The notes: a model not told the origin generated them from the sequence alone. A DNA stretch of 64,000 bases from Streptomyces sp. Go-475 (GCF_003330845.1 NZ_CP026121.1:496001-560000); one strand, 5' to 3'. Counted from the stretch's first letter, positions 1 to 9,714 are shown. A program made the numbers and translations.

Positions 1-863
1 TCGGCGCGCACTACGGCGCCGAGCGTGCCGGGTGCACGGTGATCCCCGCCTCGGGCGGCATGACGGCCCGGCAGGTGCAGATCATCCAGGACTTCCGGCC
101 CGAGATCATCATGGTCACCCCGTCCTACATGCTCACCCTGCTCGACGAGTTCGAGCGGCAGGGCGTCGACCCGCGCACGAGCGGCCTGCGCGTGGGCATC
201 TTCGGGGCCGAACCGTGGACGGAGGAGATGCGCCGCGAGATCGAGGAACGGACGGACCTCCACGCCGTCGACATATACGGCCTGTCGGAGGTGATCGGCC
301 CGGGCGTTGCACAGGAGTGCGTGGAGACCAAGGACGGGCTGCACGTGTGGGAGGACCACTTCTACCCCGAGGTCGTCGACCCGATCACGGGCGAGGTGCT
401 GCCCGAGGGCGAGGAGGGCGAGCTGGTCTTCACGTCCCTCACCAAAGAGGCCCTGCCGGTCGTCCGGTACCGCACCCGCGACCTGACCCGGCTGCTGCCC
501 GGCACGGCCCGGCCCGCGTTCCGTCGCATCCAGAAGATCACCGGCCGCTGCGACGACATGATCATCCTGCGCGGGGTGAACGTCTTCCCGAGCCAGATCG
601 AGGAGATCGTGCTGCGCACCCCGGGCGTCGCCCCGCACTTCCAGATCGAGCTGTCCCGGCGCGGCCGTCTGGACCACATGACGGTCCGCGTCGAGACCCG
701 CCCCGGCACCGGCCCCGAGCAGCGGGAAACCGCTGCCGCGGCGATCGCGAAGGCCGTCAAGGACGGCATCGGCATCACCGCCGACGTGTCGATCGTCGAA
801 CCGGAGACCCTGGAGCGCTCACTGGGCAAGCTCCGCCGGGTCAAGGACCTGCGCCCGGAGTGA
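1..863 (+). CDS. paaK: Phenylacetate-CoA ligase, 3' part (cut by window start)
   Basis: The frame is open from the first complete codon (base 3) and begins with GAHYGAERAGCTVIPASGG, a core stretch of the PaaK adenylate-forming ligases. About 286 residues are present of a family length near 430, so only the N-terminal third is missing. Visible landmarks are the YGLSE motif and a C-terminal AMP-binding subdomain ending GKLRRVKDLRPE. The family activates phenylacetate or a related aryl acid with ATP and CoA. A paralogue acting on another aromatic acid is possible, since substrate specificity is not readable here. It converges with the downstream phosphatase gene. Confidence 0.9.
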   Translation, partial: GAHYGAERAGCTVIPASGGMTARQVQIIQDFRPEIIMVTPSYMLTLLDEFERQGVDPRTSGLRVGIFGAEPWTEEMRREIEERTDLHAVDIYGLSEVIGPGVAQECVETKDGLHVWEDHFYPEVVDPITGEVLPEGEEGELVFTSLTKEALPVVRYRTRDLTRLLPGTARPAFRRIQKITGRCDDMIILRGVNVFPSQIEEIVLRTPGVAPHFQIELSRRGRLDHMTVRVETRPGTGPEQRETAAAAIAKAVKDGIGITADVSIVEPETLERSLGKLRRVKDLRPE

Positions 864-930
864 CTGCTCGCGCACGGCCGCGGTGAACGCGTCACGCGCG
901 TCTCGCCGTAGCCGGTGCGCCACCCGGCTC

Positions 931-2151
931 TCACAAGCGGCACCTCGCCTCCGACGCGGCGACGAGGGGGCCGGGTGCGGCCGCCCGGGGACGTTCCGCC
1001 TCGTGGGCGGCCGGCTTGCGGATCAGGAGCAGGGCCGCGTCGTCGTGCAGCCGGCCGCCCACGTGGGCCAGCAGTTCGTCGTGCAGGGCGTCGAGGGTCC
1101 GGCCCGGCTCGTGGGAGACGTGCCGCTCCAGGCCTTCGGCGAGCGGGTAGAAGGCGCGGCCGCCGTCGCGGGCCTCGGTGACCCCGTCGGTGTAGAGCAG
1201 CAGCTGGTCGCCGTCGGCGAAGGGAAGCGCCTGGAGGCGCGGCGCGTGCCCGGTGAGGGCGCGCAGTCCGAGGGGCGGGGCGGGATGCGCGGGCTCCACC
1301 GCCGTCACGCTCCCGGAGGCGTCCACGAGCAGCGGGGGCGTGTGCCCGCAGTTCACCACCTCCAGGTGCCCGGCCCGCGGGTATCCGGCGACGATGGCGG
1401 TGACGAAGTCGTCGTGGCCGAGGTTGCGCGCCAGGCTCCGCTCGATCCGGTCGACCACGGCGAGGAGATCGGGCTCGTCGTGGGCCGCCTCGCGGAAGAC
1501 GCCCAGCACCAGCGCGGCGGTCCCCACGGCGGGCAGCCCCTTGCCGCGCACGTCGCCGACGATCAGCCGCACCCCGTGCGGGGTGGGGATCAGGGCGTAG
1601 AGGTCTCCGCCGATCCGGGCCTCGGCCGCGGCGGCGCTGTAGCGGACGGCCGCCTGGAACGGTCCGACGGTCGCCGGCACGGGCCTGAGCAGGGCGTGCT
1701 GGGCGGTCTCGGCGACCGAGCGGACGGCGGCGAGCACTCGTTCACGGCGCCCGCGCAGGACACCGGCCAGGCCGCTTGCGAGGGTGACGGCCACCAGGGC
1801 GGCCAGCAGGGCGGCCACTTCACGGCCGGGCACGCCGTCGTGGGTGCCGAGGGTCGCGCCGAGCGCCACGGTGAGGCCGCCGACGCAGAGGACTCCGCGC
1901 GGCCCGTTGGTCGTGGCCGCCAGGGCGGGTCCGGCCGCGAGCAGGGGCAGCCAGATCATCCCCGCTCCGTCGGCGAGGTCGGCGAGCACCACGGCGGAGA
2001 CGACCAGGACGGGCAGGAGTGGCAGGACGGGCGCGCCCGCCGTCAGCCGCGCCACGGCGCGCCCGCGGGCCGAAGCCCTGGTGCCGAACGCTCGATTGCC
2101 GGACGGCCCTCCAGGCCGGTGGTCGCCACCACGGTCTCGGGCTTGGCTCAT
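931..2151 (-). CDS. Membrane-anchored SpoIIE/PP2C serine phosphatase
   Basis: This 406-residue protein has about three to four hydrophobic segments in its N-terminal third, followed by a complete SpoIIE-type PP2C domain. The domain shows the metal-site motifs GGDLYAL, VGDVRGKG, LLLYTDGVTEARD and a final DDAALLL. Such proteins dephosphorylate STAS-domain anti-anti-sigma factors and so release sigma factors. No sensor domain (PAS or GAF) is visible, so the membrane part may do the sensing. I chose the ATG at 2151, preceded by GGAAG. An in-frame GTG at 2172 is the alternative. The target cannot be named from the neighbours. Confidence 0.85.
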   Translation of the reverse strand: MSQARDRGGDHRPGGPSGNRAFGTRASARGRAVARLTAGAPVLPLLPVLVVSAVVLADLADGAGMIWLPLLAAGPALAATTNGPRGVLCVGGLTVALGATLGTHDGVPGREVAALLAALVAVTLASGLAGVLRGRRERVLAAVRSVAETAQHALLRPVPATVGPFQAAVRYSAAAAEARIGGDLYALIPTPHGVRLIVGDVRGKGLPAVGTAALVLGVFREAAHDEPDLLAVVDRIERSLARNLGHDDFVTAIVAGYPRAGHLEVVNCGHTPPLLVDASGSVTAVEPAHPAPPLGLRALTGHAPRLQALPFADGDQLLLYTDGVTEARDGGRAFYPLAEGLERHVSHEPGRTLDALHDELLAHVGGRLHDDAALLLIRKPAAHEAERPRAAAPGPLVAASEARCRL

Positions 2152-2254
2152 GTTCGCTTCCGCAGTCCTCACCTGCGCGCCGGACGCGCACTACTGAAAT
2201 GCCTGTTTCATCCAGAAAACGGGGTGAGGTCGGACACGGGCAAGGAGAGGATTT

Positions 2255-3013
2255 TCAGATAGTGAGCGAGAGGCTCCGGGTCACGCGGCTCGCGGTCGGG
2301 AGCAGCCGCTCCCGGATCTCCGGCAGCCGGGAGAGCCGGTTCGCCGGCAGGGAGACGCCGAGGGAGCCGAGCGTGTCGCCGCTGTAGACCGGGACGGCGA
2401 CGCAGACGGTGCCCAGGGTGTACTCCTCCAGGTCCGTGACGGCCGGGGCGAGGGGCGGGGTCTCCAGCCGCCGGAGCAGTTCGGGCAGGCTGGTGATCGT
2501 CCGCGGGGTGAGGTCGGCGAGGTGGTGGCGGGAGAGGTAGTCCTTGCGGTCTTCCTCGTCCAGTTCGCGCAGCACGGTCTTGCCCAGTGCGGTGGCGTGC
2601 CCCGCGTCCTCGAAGCCGACCCAGAGGTCGACGCGGGGCGTTCCGGGGCCGTCGACGATCTCGGCGACCCGGATCTCGCCGTCCTCGTAGAAGGTGAGGT
2701 AGGCCGCCGTCGCGAGTTCGTCCCGCAGGGCGGCGAGCGTGGGCCGGACACGGCTGAGCAGTGCCTGCGCGCGGCCCGTGGTCCGCAGTGTCTGCAGCTT
2801 GTCGCCGAGGATGAACCCGCCGTCGTCCAGTTTCCGCACGTACCCGTCGTGGGTCAGGGTCCGCAGCAGGTGGTAGGCGGTGGCCAGGGGCAGGCCCGTC
2901 TCCCGCGCCAGCTGCTTCGCCGGCGCGCCGTTCTCGTGCGCGCTCACCGCCTCCAGCAGCCGCATCGCCCGCTGGACGGAGGTGATGAGCGTAGGGCCGT
3001 CTCGCGCACCCAT
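2255..3013 (-). CDS. IclR-family transcriptional regulator
   Basis: The protein has 252 residues. The N-terminus is a winged helix: SVQRAMRLLEAVSAHENGAP, then the recognition region LARETGLPLATAYHLLRTL. The remainder is an IclR effector domain containing GKTVLRELDEEDR and VAVPVYSGDTLGSLGVSLP. IclR proteins usually control catabolic or secondary-metabolic genes and bind small carboxylates. It is transcribed away from the hypX operon, with about 225 bp between start codons, so it could act on that intergenic region. I saw no clear operator there apart from the short GC-rich repeats. Confidence 0.9.
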   Translation of the reverse strand: MGARDGPTLITSVQRAMRLLEAVSAHENGAPAKQLARETGLPLATAYHLLRTLTHDGYVRKLDDGGFILGDKLQTLRTTGRAQALLSRVRPTLAALRDELATAAYLTFYEDGEIRVAEIVDGPGTPRVDLWVGFEDAGHATALGKTVLRELDEEDRKDYLSRHHLADLTPRTITSLPELLRRLETPPLAPAVTDLEEYTLGTVCVAVPVYSGDTLGSLGVSLPANRLSRLPEIRERLLPTASRVTRSLSLTI

Positions 3014-3066
3014 ACGACCAGCGTGCGTCAGGCGCACGGCGCGGGCAAGGCAGACCGGCGGCGCCC

Positions 3067-3119
3067 CGGACTCCGGCACTCCGGACTCCGGACTTCGGCA
3101 CTCCGGACTCCGGCACCCC
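3067..3119. repeat. Heptad-like tandem repeat upstream of hypX
   Basis: About seven imperfect copies of CGGACTC or CGGCACTC follow one another between the IclR start and hypX. The copies differ by one base or a 1-bp insertion, which suggests replication slippage. No coding role is evident. It lies in the divergent promoter interval, so copy number could affect spacing of regulatory sites. Confidence 0.6.
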
Positions 3120-3239
3120 GGTGGCCACGGGCGTCCCGCTGATCGCGGCGTCCGGAGAGTAGGCCGGAAGCGGACGTGGGCCGCGAAACGCCGCCGTGGT
3201 CCTTCTCGGCCCTCCCGTCACCGGCGACCATGCCATGTC

Positions 3240-4985
3240 ATGGACATCTTGCTCGTCGCCAGCGCGTTCAACAGCCTGTCCCAGCGCGTGTACGCCGAAC
3301 TGTCGGACCAGGGGCACCGGGTGGACGTCGTCCTCGCCTCGCACGGCGCCGACGCGGTCCGCGGCGCCGTACGCGAGGTGGGACCGGAGCTGATCGTCGC
3401 CCCGATGCTGAAGTCGGCCCTGCCGGAGGACGTGTGGCGGGAGCACACCTGCCTGATCGTGCACCCGGGGCCGCCCGGCGACCGCGGCCCGTCCGCCCTG
3501 GACTGGGCGATCGCCGAGGAGGCGTCCGAGTGGGGCGTGACGGTGCTCCAGGCCGAGGCGGCGATGGACGCGGGCGACATCTGGGCTGACGGGACGTTCC
3601 CGGTGCCGCCGGCCGGCAAGAGCGACCTGTACCGCAACGAGGTGTCCGACGCGGCCACGGCCGCCGTCCTGCTCGCCGTGCGGCGGTTCGCCGAGGGGTC
3701 CTTCAAGCCGCGCCCGCAGAGCGATCCGGGGATCCGTGTGACGTGGCGGGACTACTTCCGCCAGGAGCAGCGGCGGATCGACTGGGAGCACGACGACACC
3801 GCGACGGTGCTGCGCAAGCTCCGCGGCGCCGATTCGCAACCGGGCGTCCTGGACGAGCTCTGCGGCCGGGAGGTGTTCCTGCACGGCGGGCACCCGGAGG
3901 ACCGGCTGCGCGGACGGCCCGGTGAACTGCTCGCGACCCGGTCCGGCGCGGTCTGCCGGGCCACCCGGGACGGCGCGGTGTGGATCCCGGAGCTGCGCCC
4001 CCGCAAGACCTCCGGCGACCCGGCGCCGTTCCGCCGCCCGGCCGCCTCGGTGCTCGCCGGCTTCCCGGCACCGCCCGGCAGCGGCCCGGGCATGCCGGGT
4101 TCGAACGGCCGCCCGTACTGGCTGCCGGAGATCGCCGTCCCGCTCGAACTGCCCCCGGAGCGCACCACCTGGACGGACATCCGCTACCGGCAGCGGGGGG
4201 ACGTCGGCTTCCTGTCGTTCTCGTTCCCGGGCGGGGCGATGAGCACCGTCCACTGCCGCAGGCTGCTCGCCGCCTACCGGTACGCGCTCACCCGCCGCAC
4301 CTCGGTGCTGGTGCTGGGCGGTGCCCGCGACTTCTTCTCCAACGGCATCCACCTCAACGTCATCGAGGCCGCGGACGACCCGGCGGAGGAGTCCTGGTCC
4401 AACCTCGTCGCCATGAACGACCTGGTCGAGGCCGTGCTGCGCACCACCGACCGGGTGGTGGTGGCGGCCGTCGGCGGCAACGCGGCGGCCGGCGGCGTGA
4501 TGCTCGCCCTGGCCGCCGACGAGGTGTGGTGCCGCACGGGCAGCGTCCTCAACCCGCACTACCGGAACCTGGGCCTGTACGGCTCGGAGTACTGGACGTA
4601 CTCGCTGCCGCGCCGCGTCGGAGCCGAGGCGGCGGAGCGGCTGACGAGCGAGGCGCTGCCGTTGAGCGCGGCGAGTGCCGAGCGGACCGGGCTGGTGGAC
4701 CGTCTGGTGCCGGTGCCCGCCGCGGAGTTCGCCACGGAGGTCGAGCGCCTGGCCGCCGAGGTGGCCGCCGACCCTGACCTCGCCCGCCGGATCACCACCA
4801 AGGCCACGGCACGGCACGCGGACGAACTCCAGCGGCCCCTTGCGGAGTACCGGCGCACCGAACTCGCCCGTATGCGCGCCGTCTTCTTCGACCCGCAGGC
4901 CCCGTACCACGCGCTGCGCTCCGCGTTCGTCCGCAAGCTCCCGCACGGCTCCGCCCGGCCGCTGGTCCGGGAGGGTGCGCGGTGA
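3240..4985 (+). CDS. hypX: HypX/HoxX hydrogenase maturation protein
   Basis: HypX has 581 residues, normal for the family. Residues 1-270 form a formyl-tetrahydrofolate hydrolase/transferase fold with the diagnostic HPGPPGDRGPSALDWA (75-90). Residues 330-560 form an enoyl-CoA-hydratase fold with GGARDFFSNGIHLN and VGGNAAAGGVMLALAADEVW. HypX makes the CO ligand of the NiFe active site from formyl-THF via formyl-CoA under aerobic conditions, so it goes with oxygen-tolerant hydrogenases. The gene overlaps the next by 4 bp (GTGA) and heads a maturation operon. No hydrogenase structural gene is present in the window. Confidence 0.93.
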   Translation: MDILLVASAFNSLSQRVYAELSDQGHRVDVVLASHGADAVRGAVREVGPELIVAPMLKSALPEDVWREHTCLIVHPGPPGDRGPSALDWAIAEEASEWGVTVLQAEAAMDAGDIWADGTFPVPPAGKSDLYRNEVSDAATAAVLLAVRRFAEGSFKPRPQSDPGIRVTWRDYFRQEQRRIDWEHDDTATVLRKLRGADSQPGVLDELCGREVFLHGGHPEDRLRGRPGELLATRSGAVCRATRDGAVWIPELRPRKTSGDPAPFRRPAASVLAGFPAPPGSGPGMPGSNGRPYWLPEIAVPLELPPERTTWTDIRYRQRGDVGFLSFSFPGGAMSTVHCRRLLAAYRYALTRRTSVLVLGGARDFFSNGIHLNVIEAADDPAEESWSNLVAMNDLVEAVLRTTDRVVVAAVGGNAAAGGVMLALAADEVWCRTGSVLNPHYRNLGLYGSEYWTYSLPRRVGAEAAERLTSEALPLSAASAERTGLVDRLVPVPAAEFATEVERLAAEVAADPDLARRITTKATARHADELQRPLAEYRRTELARMRAVFFDPQAPYHALRSAFVRKLPHGSARPLVREGAR

Positions 4986-5569
4986 GCGCGCGGCTGCTCG
5001 TGGCGGGCGTCGGCAACATCTTCCTCGCGGACGACGCCTTCGGCCCCGAAGTGATCCGCGCCCTGGAGCGGCACCCCCTGCCGCCCGAGGTACGGGTGCG
5101 GGACTTCGGCATCCGCGGCATGGACCTGGCGTACGAACTGCTCGACGGCTACGACACGGCCGTCCTGGTCGACGCGTCCGTCCGGGGACACGCGCCGGGC
5201 ACCCTGTCGCTGATCGAGCCGGACCTGCCCGGTGATCCCGCGACGGCCGCTCCTCCCGAGGCGCACGGCATGGACCCCGCGAAGGTCCTCGCCCTCGCCG
5301 CCCACCTGGGCGACGAGCCGCTCCCCCGCGTCCTGGTCCTCGCCTGCGAACCCGAGCTGCGGGCACCCGCCGACGAGGACATCGCCCCGGGCGTCAGCGC
5401 GACCGTGCGCGAGGCGGTCGATCGGGCCGTCGCGGCGCTGCACACCATGGTCCCGGTGCTGCTCGCCGACCCGGGGGCCAGGCCCCCGTTGAGCCGCCCG
5501 GACGAATCCGCCGCCCTGTCCCCGGCCGGGCTGCGGGGATCGGTGAGCGGGGGCGCCGAGGATCGGTAG
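4982..5569 (+). CDS. NiFe-hydrogenase maturation endopeptidase (HyaD/HupD family)
   Basis: This 195-residue protein starts at a GTG that overlaps the hypX stop codon. It opens with VAGVGNIFLADDAFGPEV, the family nickel-site motif GxGNxxxxDDxxG. It then shows DFGIRGMDLAYELLDGYD and VLVDAS, both typical. The enzyme removes the C-terminal peptide of the hydrogenase large subunit once nickel is inserted. The C-terminal 40 residues are proline-rich and less conserved. It is translationally coupled to hypX. Its natural substrate, the large subunit, is not encoded in the window. Confidence 0.92.
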   Translation: MSARLLVAGVGNIFLADDAFGPEVIRALERHPLPPEVRVRDFGIRGMDLAYELLDGYDTAVLVDASVRGHAPGTLSLIEPDLPGDPATAAPPEAHGMDPAKVLALAAHLGDEPLPRVLVLACEPELRAPADEDIAPGVSATVREAVDRAVAALHTMVPVLLADPGARPPLSRPDESAALSPAGLRGSVSGGAEDR

Positions 5570-5607
5570 CGGAACGATTTCCCTACCGACCGCGAGGAGC
5601 GGCGCCC

Positions 5608-6345
5608 ATGTGCGATTCCGTGGACGAGGTCACCCGGGCCGTCCTGGCGAGGAACGACGGTCTGGCGGCGGGCCTGCGCGAGGAACTGGCCCGGCGGGCG
5701 GTGAGCGTGGTCAACCTGCTGTCCAGCCCGGGCAGCGGCAAGACGGAACTGCTCGGCCGGGTGCTGGCCCGGGCGGTGGAGCGGGGCCTTCCGGTGGCCG
5801 CGCTCGCCGCCGACCTGGCGACCGAGAACGACGCCGACCGGCTGGCCCGTTCCGGGGCCCCGGTGAAGCAGCTGCTGACCGACGGGCTGTGCCACCTGGA
5901 GGCGCGGCAGCTGCGCGGGCACGTGGAGGGCTGGCTGCCCGAGGGAACCTCGCTGCTGTTCGTGGAGAACGTCGGCAACCTCGTGTGCCCGGCCTCCTAC
6001 GACCTCGGCGAGAGCCTGCGGATCGTCCTCATGGCGGTGACGGAGGGCGAGGACAAGCCGCTCAAGTACCCCACGGCCTTCGGGTCCGCCCATCTGGTGG
6101 TGCTGACCAAGACGGATCTGGCGGGGCCGGCCGGGTTCGACGAGGCCGCCTTCGACGCCCACGTGCAGCGGGTCAACCCCGGGGTGGAGGTGCTGCGGTC
6201 CTGCGCGCGCACCGGGGTCGGCGTGGACGCCCTGCTGGAGCGGGTTCTCGCCGTACGGGGCGGGGCGCCGGCGCACCGGCCTCCGCTGGCGCCCCGCCCG
6301 CACACGCACGCCCATGAGGACGCCGAAGCCGGCCTCGTACCGTGA
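5608..6345 (+). CDS. hypB: HypB, GTP-dependent nickel insertion protein
   Basis: HypB has 245 residues. It carries the P-loop SSPGSGKTELL, ATENDADRL, the metal/GTP-site region CHLEARQL, FVENVGNLVCPASYDLGE and the base-specificity motif TKTDL. It supplies nickel to the hydrogenase precursor together with HypA. The usual N-terminal histidine- or cysteine-rich nickel-storage stretch is absent. A small His cluster (HTHAHED) sits instead at the extreme C-terminus. The start has a GAGGAG ribosome site, and the gene overlaps hypF by 4 bp. Confidence 0.95.
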   Translation: MCDSVDEVTRAVLARNDGLAAGLREELARRAVSVVNLLSSPGSGKTELLGRVLARAVERGLPVAALAADLATENDADRLARSGAPVKQLLTDGLCHLEARQLRGHVEGWLPEGTSLLFVENVGNLVCPASYDLGESLRIVLMAVTEGEDKPLKYPTAFGSAHLVVLTKTDLAGPAGFDEAAFDAHVQRVNPGVEVLRSCARTGVGVDALLERVLAVRGGAPAHRPPLAPRPHTHAHEDAEAGLVP

Positions 6346-7124
6346 CCGCGCCGGCGGTCGCCCAGGCGGTGCGCCGCCGCGTCACCGTGCGCGGCACCGT
6401 GCAGGGCGTGGGCTTCCGCCCCTTCGTGCACCGCCTGGCCACCGATCTCGCCCTCGCGGGCTTCGTGAGCAACACCGCGAGCGGTGTCCTCATCGAGGTG
6501 GAGGGCCCGCCGGAGGGCGTCGCCGACTTCTGCGACCGGCTGGCCGCGGAGCCACCGCCGCTGGCGACCGTCACCGGTGTCGGGGTCGAGGACCTGCCCG
6601 TCACGGGCGCCGACGGCACCTTCAGCATCCGCTCCACGGACCAATCCCCGGGCCGCACCCACCTCCCGCCCGACACCGCGGCCTGCGGCGACTGCCTGCG
6701 CGAGCTGGCCGATCCGGCCGACCGCCGGCACCGGCACCCGTTCGTCACCTGCACCCACTGCGGGCCCCGCTTCACCATCGCCACCGGCATGCCGTACGAC
6801 CGGGCGGTGACGACCATGGCCGGCTTCCCGATGTGCGCCGAGTGCGCACGGGAGTACGGCGACCCCCTCGACCGGCGCTTCCACGCCCAGCCCGTGGCCT
6901 GCCCCGACTGCGGTCCCCGGCTGTGTGTGGTGCCCGCCGCCGGCAGCGGGGTCCGCCCGGCGCGGGACGCCGACGCCCTCGCGGCGGCGCGGGCGCTGCT
7001 GGCCGCCGGGCGGATCGTCGCCGTCAAGGGCCTCGGCGGCTACCACCTGGCGTGTGACGCCACCGACGCGCGGGCCGTCGAGACGCTGCGCACCCGCAAG
7101 GCGCGCGGCGGCAAGCCGTACCTC
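6342..7124 (+). pseudogene. hypF: hypF, truncated after the start of the YrdC-like domain
   Basis: About 260 of the usual 750 or so residues are recognisable. They comprise an acylphosphatase domain (RVTVRGTVQGVGFRPFVHRLA), two zinc-finger motifs (CGDCLRELADP...CTHCGPRF and CAECAREYGD...CPDCGPR) and the beginning of the YrdC-like carbamoyl-AMP domain (VAVKGLGGYHLACDATD). Homology stops at TRKARGGKPY near base 7120. The rest of the reading frame, to 7856, is antisense of another gene. The Kae1-like carbamoyl-transfer domain is lost, so cyanide-ligand synthesis from this copy should be impossible. The break point is estimated by eye to about 30 bp. Confidence 0.85.
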
Positions 7125-7682
7125 TTCGCGTCGCCGCACCACCCGCCCGGCGCCTCCGGGCAGCGGCTCGATGTCCTCGCCGGCCGCGGCGCCCACGGCG
7201 ACGGTGCGTGCGCCGCGCAGGAGCTCGTCGAGGGGGAGGGCGATGCCGGCTTGGCGCGGTACGGCCTCGTCGAAGGTCAGGTGCGCGGTGCCGTCGTCGG
7301 TGCGCAGCGACTCGACGGGGCGCTGGCCGGTGTCCTCCACCTGCTTGCGCTGCATCTGGAGGTAGCGGATCCGCACGCGTACGCGGGCGCTGTCGAGCCG
7401 CCGGATCCGCAGCAGGCACTCGGTCCGCTGGTACCAGGAGTCGGCGGAGCCGGAGACGCCGGGGACGACCGGGCCGTCCGACTCGACCCAGTCCCGGGGG
7501 AACAGCACGCCGAACTGCCAACGGACGCGGTTCTTGGCCGAGGATCGGCGGTAGGGGTAGAGGAGGTAGCCCTCGTAGAGGACGGCGTCGGCGACGGCGC
7601 TGAACTGCTCGAAACCGGGCAGGTCCGCACCGCCCCGTGTGGCGGCGCTCCGTGCGCCCGTCTCGACCACGGCCTCCGCCAT
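7125..7682 (-). pseudogene. Hydrogenase-cluster accessory protein, 3'-truncated
   Basis: Reading on the minus strand from the ATG at 7682, about 180 conserved-looking residues are seen, including LPGFEQFSAVADAVLYEGYLL and WYQRTECLLRI. I recall this N-terminus from uncharacterised proteins found near actinobacterial group-1h NiFe hydrogenases. That association is from memory and needs a search. The reading frame then enters antisense hypF sequence without a stop, so the natural 3' end has been removed. The two truncated genes face each other tail to tail with the junction around 7120-7155. This implies a deletion combined with an inversion. Confidence 0.6.
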
Positions 7683-7963
7683 CGCGCCTCCTCGTCCCGG
7701 TCTGCACGCGCATCCCTTCCACCACGTTCACACCGGTCATCCACCGTCGCCGCCTCCGGCGCAGTGGCGCTGGGCTGTTCGGGTTGTCGACCGGGAGGCT
7801 GCCTCGGGCGGCGGTGTGCGGGGCGGCTGCCGTACCGGCGAGGGACAGCGCGGTGAGGGCCGCCAGGACAGCGGCCAGCCCTACGGGGCGTGCGGGGAGA
7901 AGGCCTTCGGTGGATGGCGCAGCTCACCGCAAGATCCAGCCGTTCGCGGGAACACGTCACCCC

Positions 7964-9640
7964 ATGGACCAGCCGATGAACCTCCCCCGCCCCACCACGA
8001 GCCCCGCCGTCACGACCCTGGCCGACCCGCTGGTCAACAAGGGCACCGCCTTCAGCCGCGGCGAACGCGAGGCACTCGGTCTCGACGGACTCCTCCCGCC
8101 CGCCGTCGAGACCCTGGACGAACAGGTCGCCCGGGCCTACGAGGCGTTCCGCGGTTACGACAAGCCCCTGAACCGGCACATCTACCTGCGGCAGCTGCAG
8201 GACACGAACGAGGTGCTCTTCTACCGTCTGGTCACCGAGCACCTGGAGGAGCTGCTGCCCGTCGTCTACACCCCGACGGTGGGTGAGGCCTGCCGGCGGT
8301 TCAGCGAGATCTACCGGCGGCCCCGGGGTCTGTTCCTGACCTGGGAGGACCGGCACCGCTTCCGGGACATCCTGCGCAACCGCCCGCACCCGGACCAGGA
8401 CGTGGACGTCATCGTCGTCACCGACGGGCAGCGCATCCTCGGCCTGGGCGACCAGGGCGTCGGCGGCATGGGCATCCCGATCGGCAAGCTCAGCCTCTAC
8501 ACGGCGATCGGCGGCATCCACCCCGCCCGCACGCTGCCGATCCTGCTCGACGTCGGCACGGACAACGAGGAGCTGCTCGACAACCCGCGCTACCTGGGCC
8601 GCCGCGCCCGCAGGCTGACCGGCGCCGAGTACGACGAGATGATCGAGGCGTTCGTGTCGGCGGTCGAGGCGGAGCTGCCGGGGACGCTGCTGCAGTGGGA
8701 GGACTTCGCCACCGCCCACGCGTATCCGATCCTGGAGCACTACCGGGACCGGCTGCTCACCTTCAACGACGACATCCAGGGCACGGCGTCCGTGACGCTC
8801 GGCGCCCTGTCGACCGCCGCGGACGTGGCGGGCACCCCGCTGCGCGACCAGCGCCTGGTGATCCTGGGCGCGGGGTCGGCCGCCATCGGCGTCGCCGACA
8901 TGATCCGTACGGCGATGATGGACGAGGGGCTGCCGGAGGACGAGGCCACGGATCGGTTCCGGATCCTCGACGTGGACGGCCTCCTGGTGTGCTCCCGCAC
9001 CGAACTGACGCCCCAGCAGCGGAAGTTCGCGCGTGACGACAGCGAGGTGGCCGGCTGGGACGGCACCGGCCTCGCCGAGGTGGTGCGCCGCGTGGAGCCG
9101 ACGGCGCTCATCGGGCTGTCGACGGCTCATGGCGCGTTCACCGAGGAGATCGTCCGGCAGATGGCCTCGACCTGCGAACGGCCCGTCATTTTCCCGCTCT
9201 CCAACCCCACCTCCCACTCCGAGGCGGACCCCGCGGACCTCACCCGGTGGACCGACGGGCGGGCGCTGATCGCCACGGGTTCGCCCTTCCCGCCGCTGAC
9301 GGTGGACGGGCGCCAGGTGCCGGTGGCGCAGTCGAACAACGTGTACGTCTTCCCGGCCATGGGCCTCGCGGTGACCGCGAGCCGCGCCACGAGCGTCACC
9401 GACCGCATGTTCGTGGCCGCCGCCCGGGCCGTCGCACAGTGCGCGGTGCGCGCGGCGGACGGCGACGACGGGCCCGTACCGCTGCTGCCGCCCCTGGCCG
9501 GCATGCGGGAGGCGGCTCGCGAGATCGCCCTGGCCGCGGCCCTCGCCGCCGTCGAGGACGGAGTGGCCCCGCAGGCCACGGAGGAGGAGCTGCGCAAGGC
9601 GGTCGCGCAGGCGCAGTGGACGCCCCGCTACGCGGACTGA
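7964..9640 (+). CDS. NAD-dependent malic enzyme
   Basis: The protein has about 558 residues. It contains the N-terminal malic-enzyme domain (VVYTPTVGEACRRFSEIYRRPRG), the metal-binding segment QWEDFATAHAYPIL with LLTFNDDIQGTASV, the nucleotide fold LVILGAGSAAIGVADMI, and FPLSNPTSHSEADP. This long form matches the SfcA/MaeA class, which decarboxylates malate to pyruvate. The start is uncertain. ATG 7964 or ATG 7976 are both in frame and neither has a strong ribosome site. The gene stands alone with no obvious link to the hydrogenase remnants upstream. Confidence 0.93.
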   Translation: MDQPMNLPRPTTSPAVTTLADPLVNKGTAFSRGEREALGLDGLLPPAVETLDEQVARAYEAFRGYDKPLNRHIYLRQLQDTNEVLFYRLVTEHLEELLPVVYTPTVGEACRRFSEIYRRPRGLFLTWEDRHRFRDILRNRPHPDQDVDVIVVTDGQRILGLGDQGVGGMGIPIGKLSLYTAIGGIHPARTLPILLDVGTDNEELLDNPRYLGRRARRLTGAEYDEMIEAFVSAVEAELPGTLLQWEDFATAHAYPILEHYRDRLLTFNDDIQGTASVTLGALSTAADVAGTPLRDQRLVILGAGSAAIGVADMIRTAMMDEGLPEDEATDRFRILDVDGLLVCSRTELTPQQRKFARDDSEVAGWDGTGLAEVVRRVEPTALIGLSTAHGAFTEEIVRQMASTCERPVIFPLSNPTSHSEADPADLTRWTDGRALIATGSPFPPLTVDGRQVPVAQSNNVYVFPAMGLAVTASRATSVTDRMFVAAARAVAQCAVRAADGDDGPVPLLPPLAGMREAAREIALAAALAAVEDGVAPQATEEELRKAVAQAQWTPRYAD

Positions 9641-9714
9641 ACATCGCCGCGTGCCCGCCATCCGGGGCCGTACTGTCTGGGGCAGGACGGTCGACCCGCG
9701 GAGGCATCGGCAGC

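Noticed and set aside
2208..5366. A very long open minus-strand frame of more than 1,000 codons
   Set aside because: It is antisense to hypX and out of frame with the IclR gene, with R/P/A/G-rich low-complexity translation. High GC makes such shadows common.
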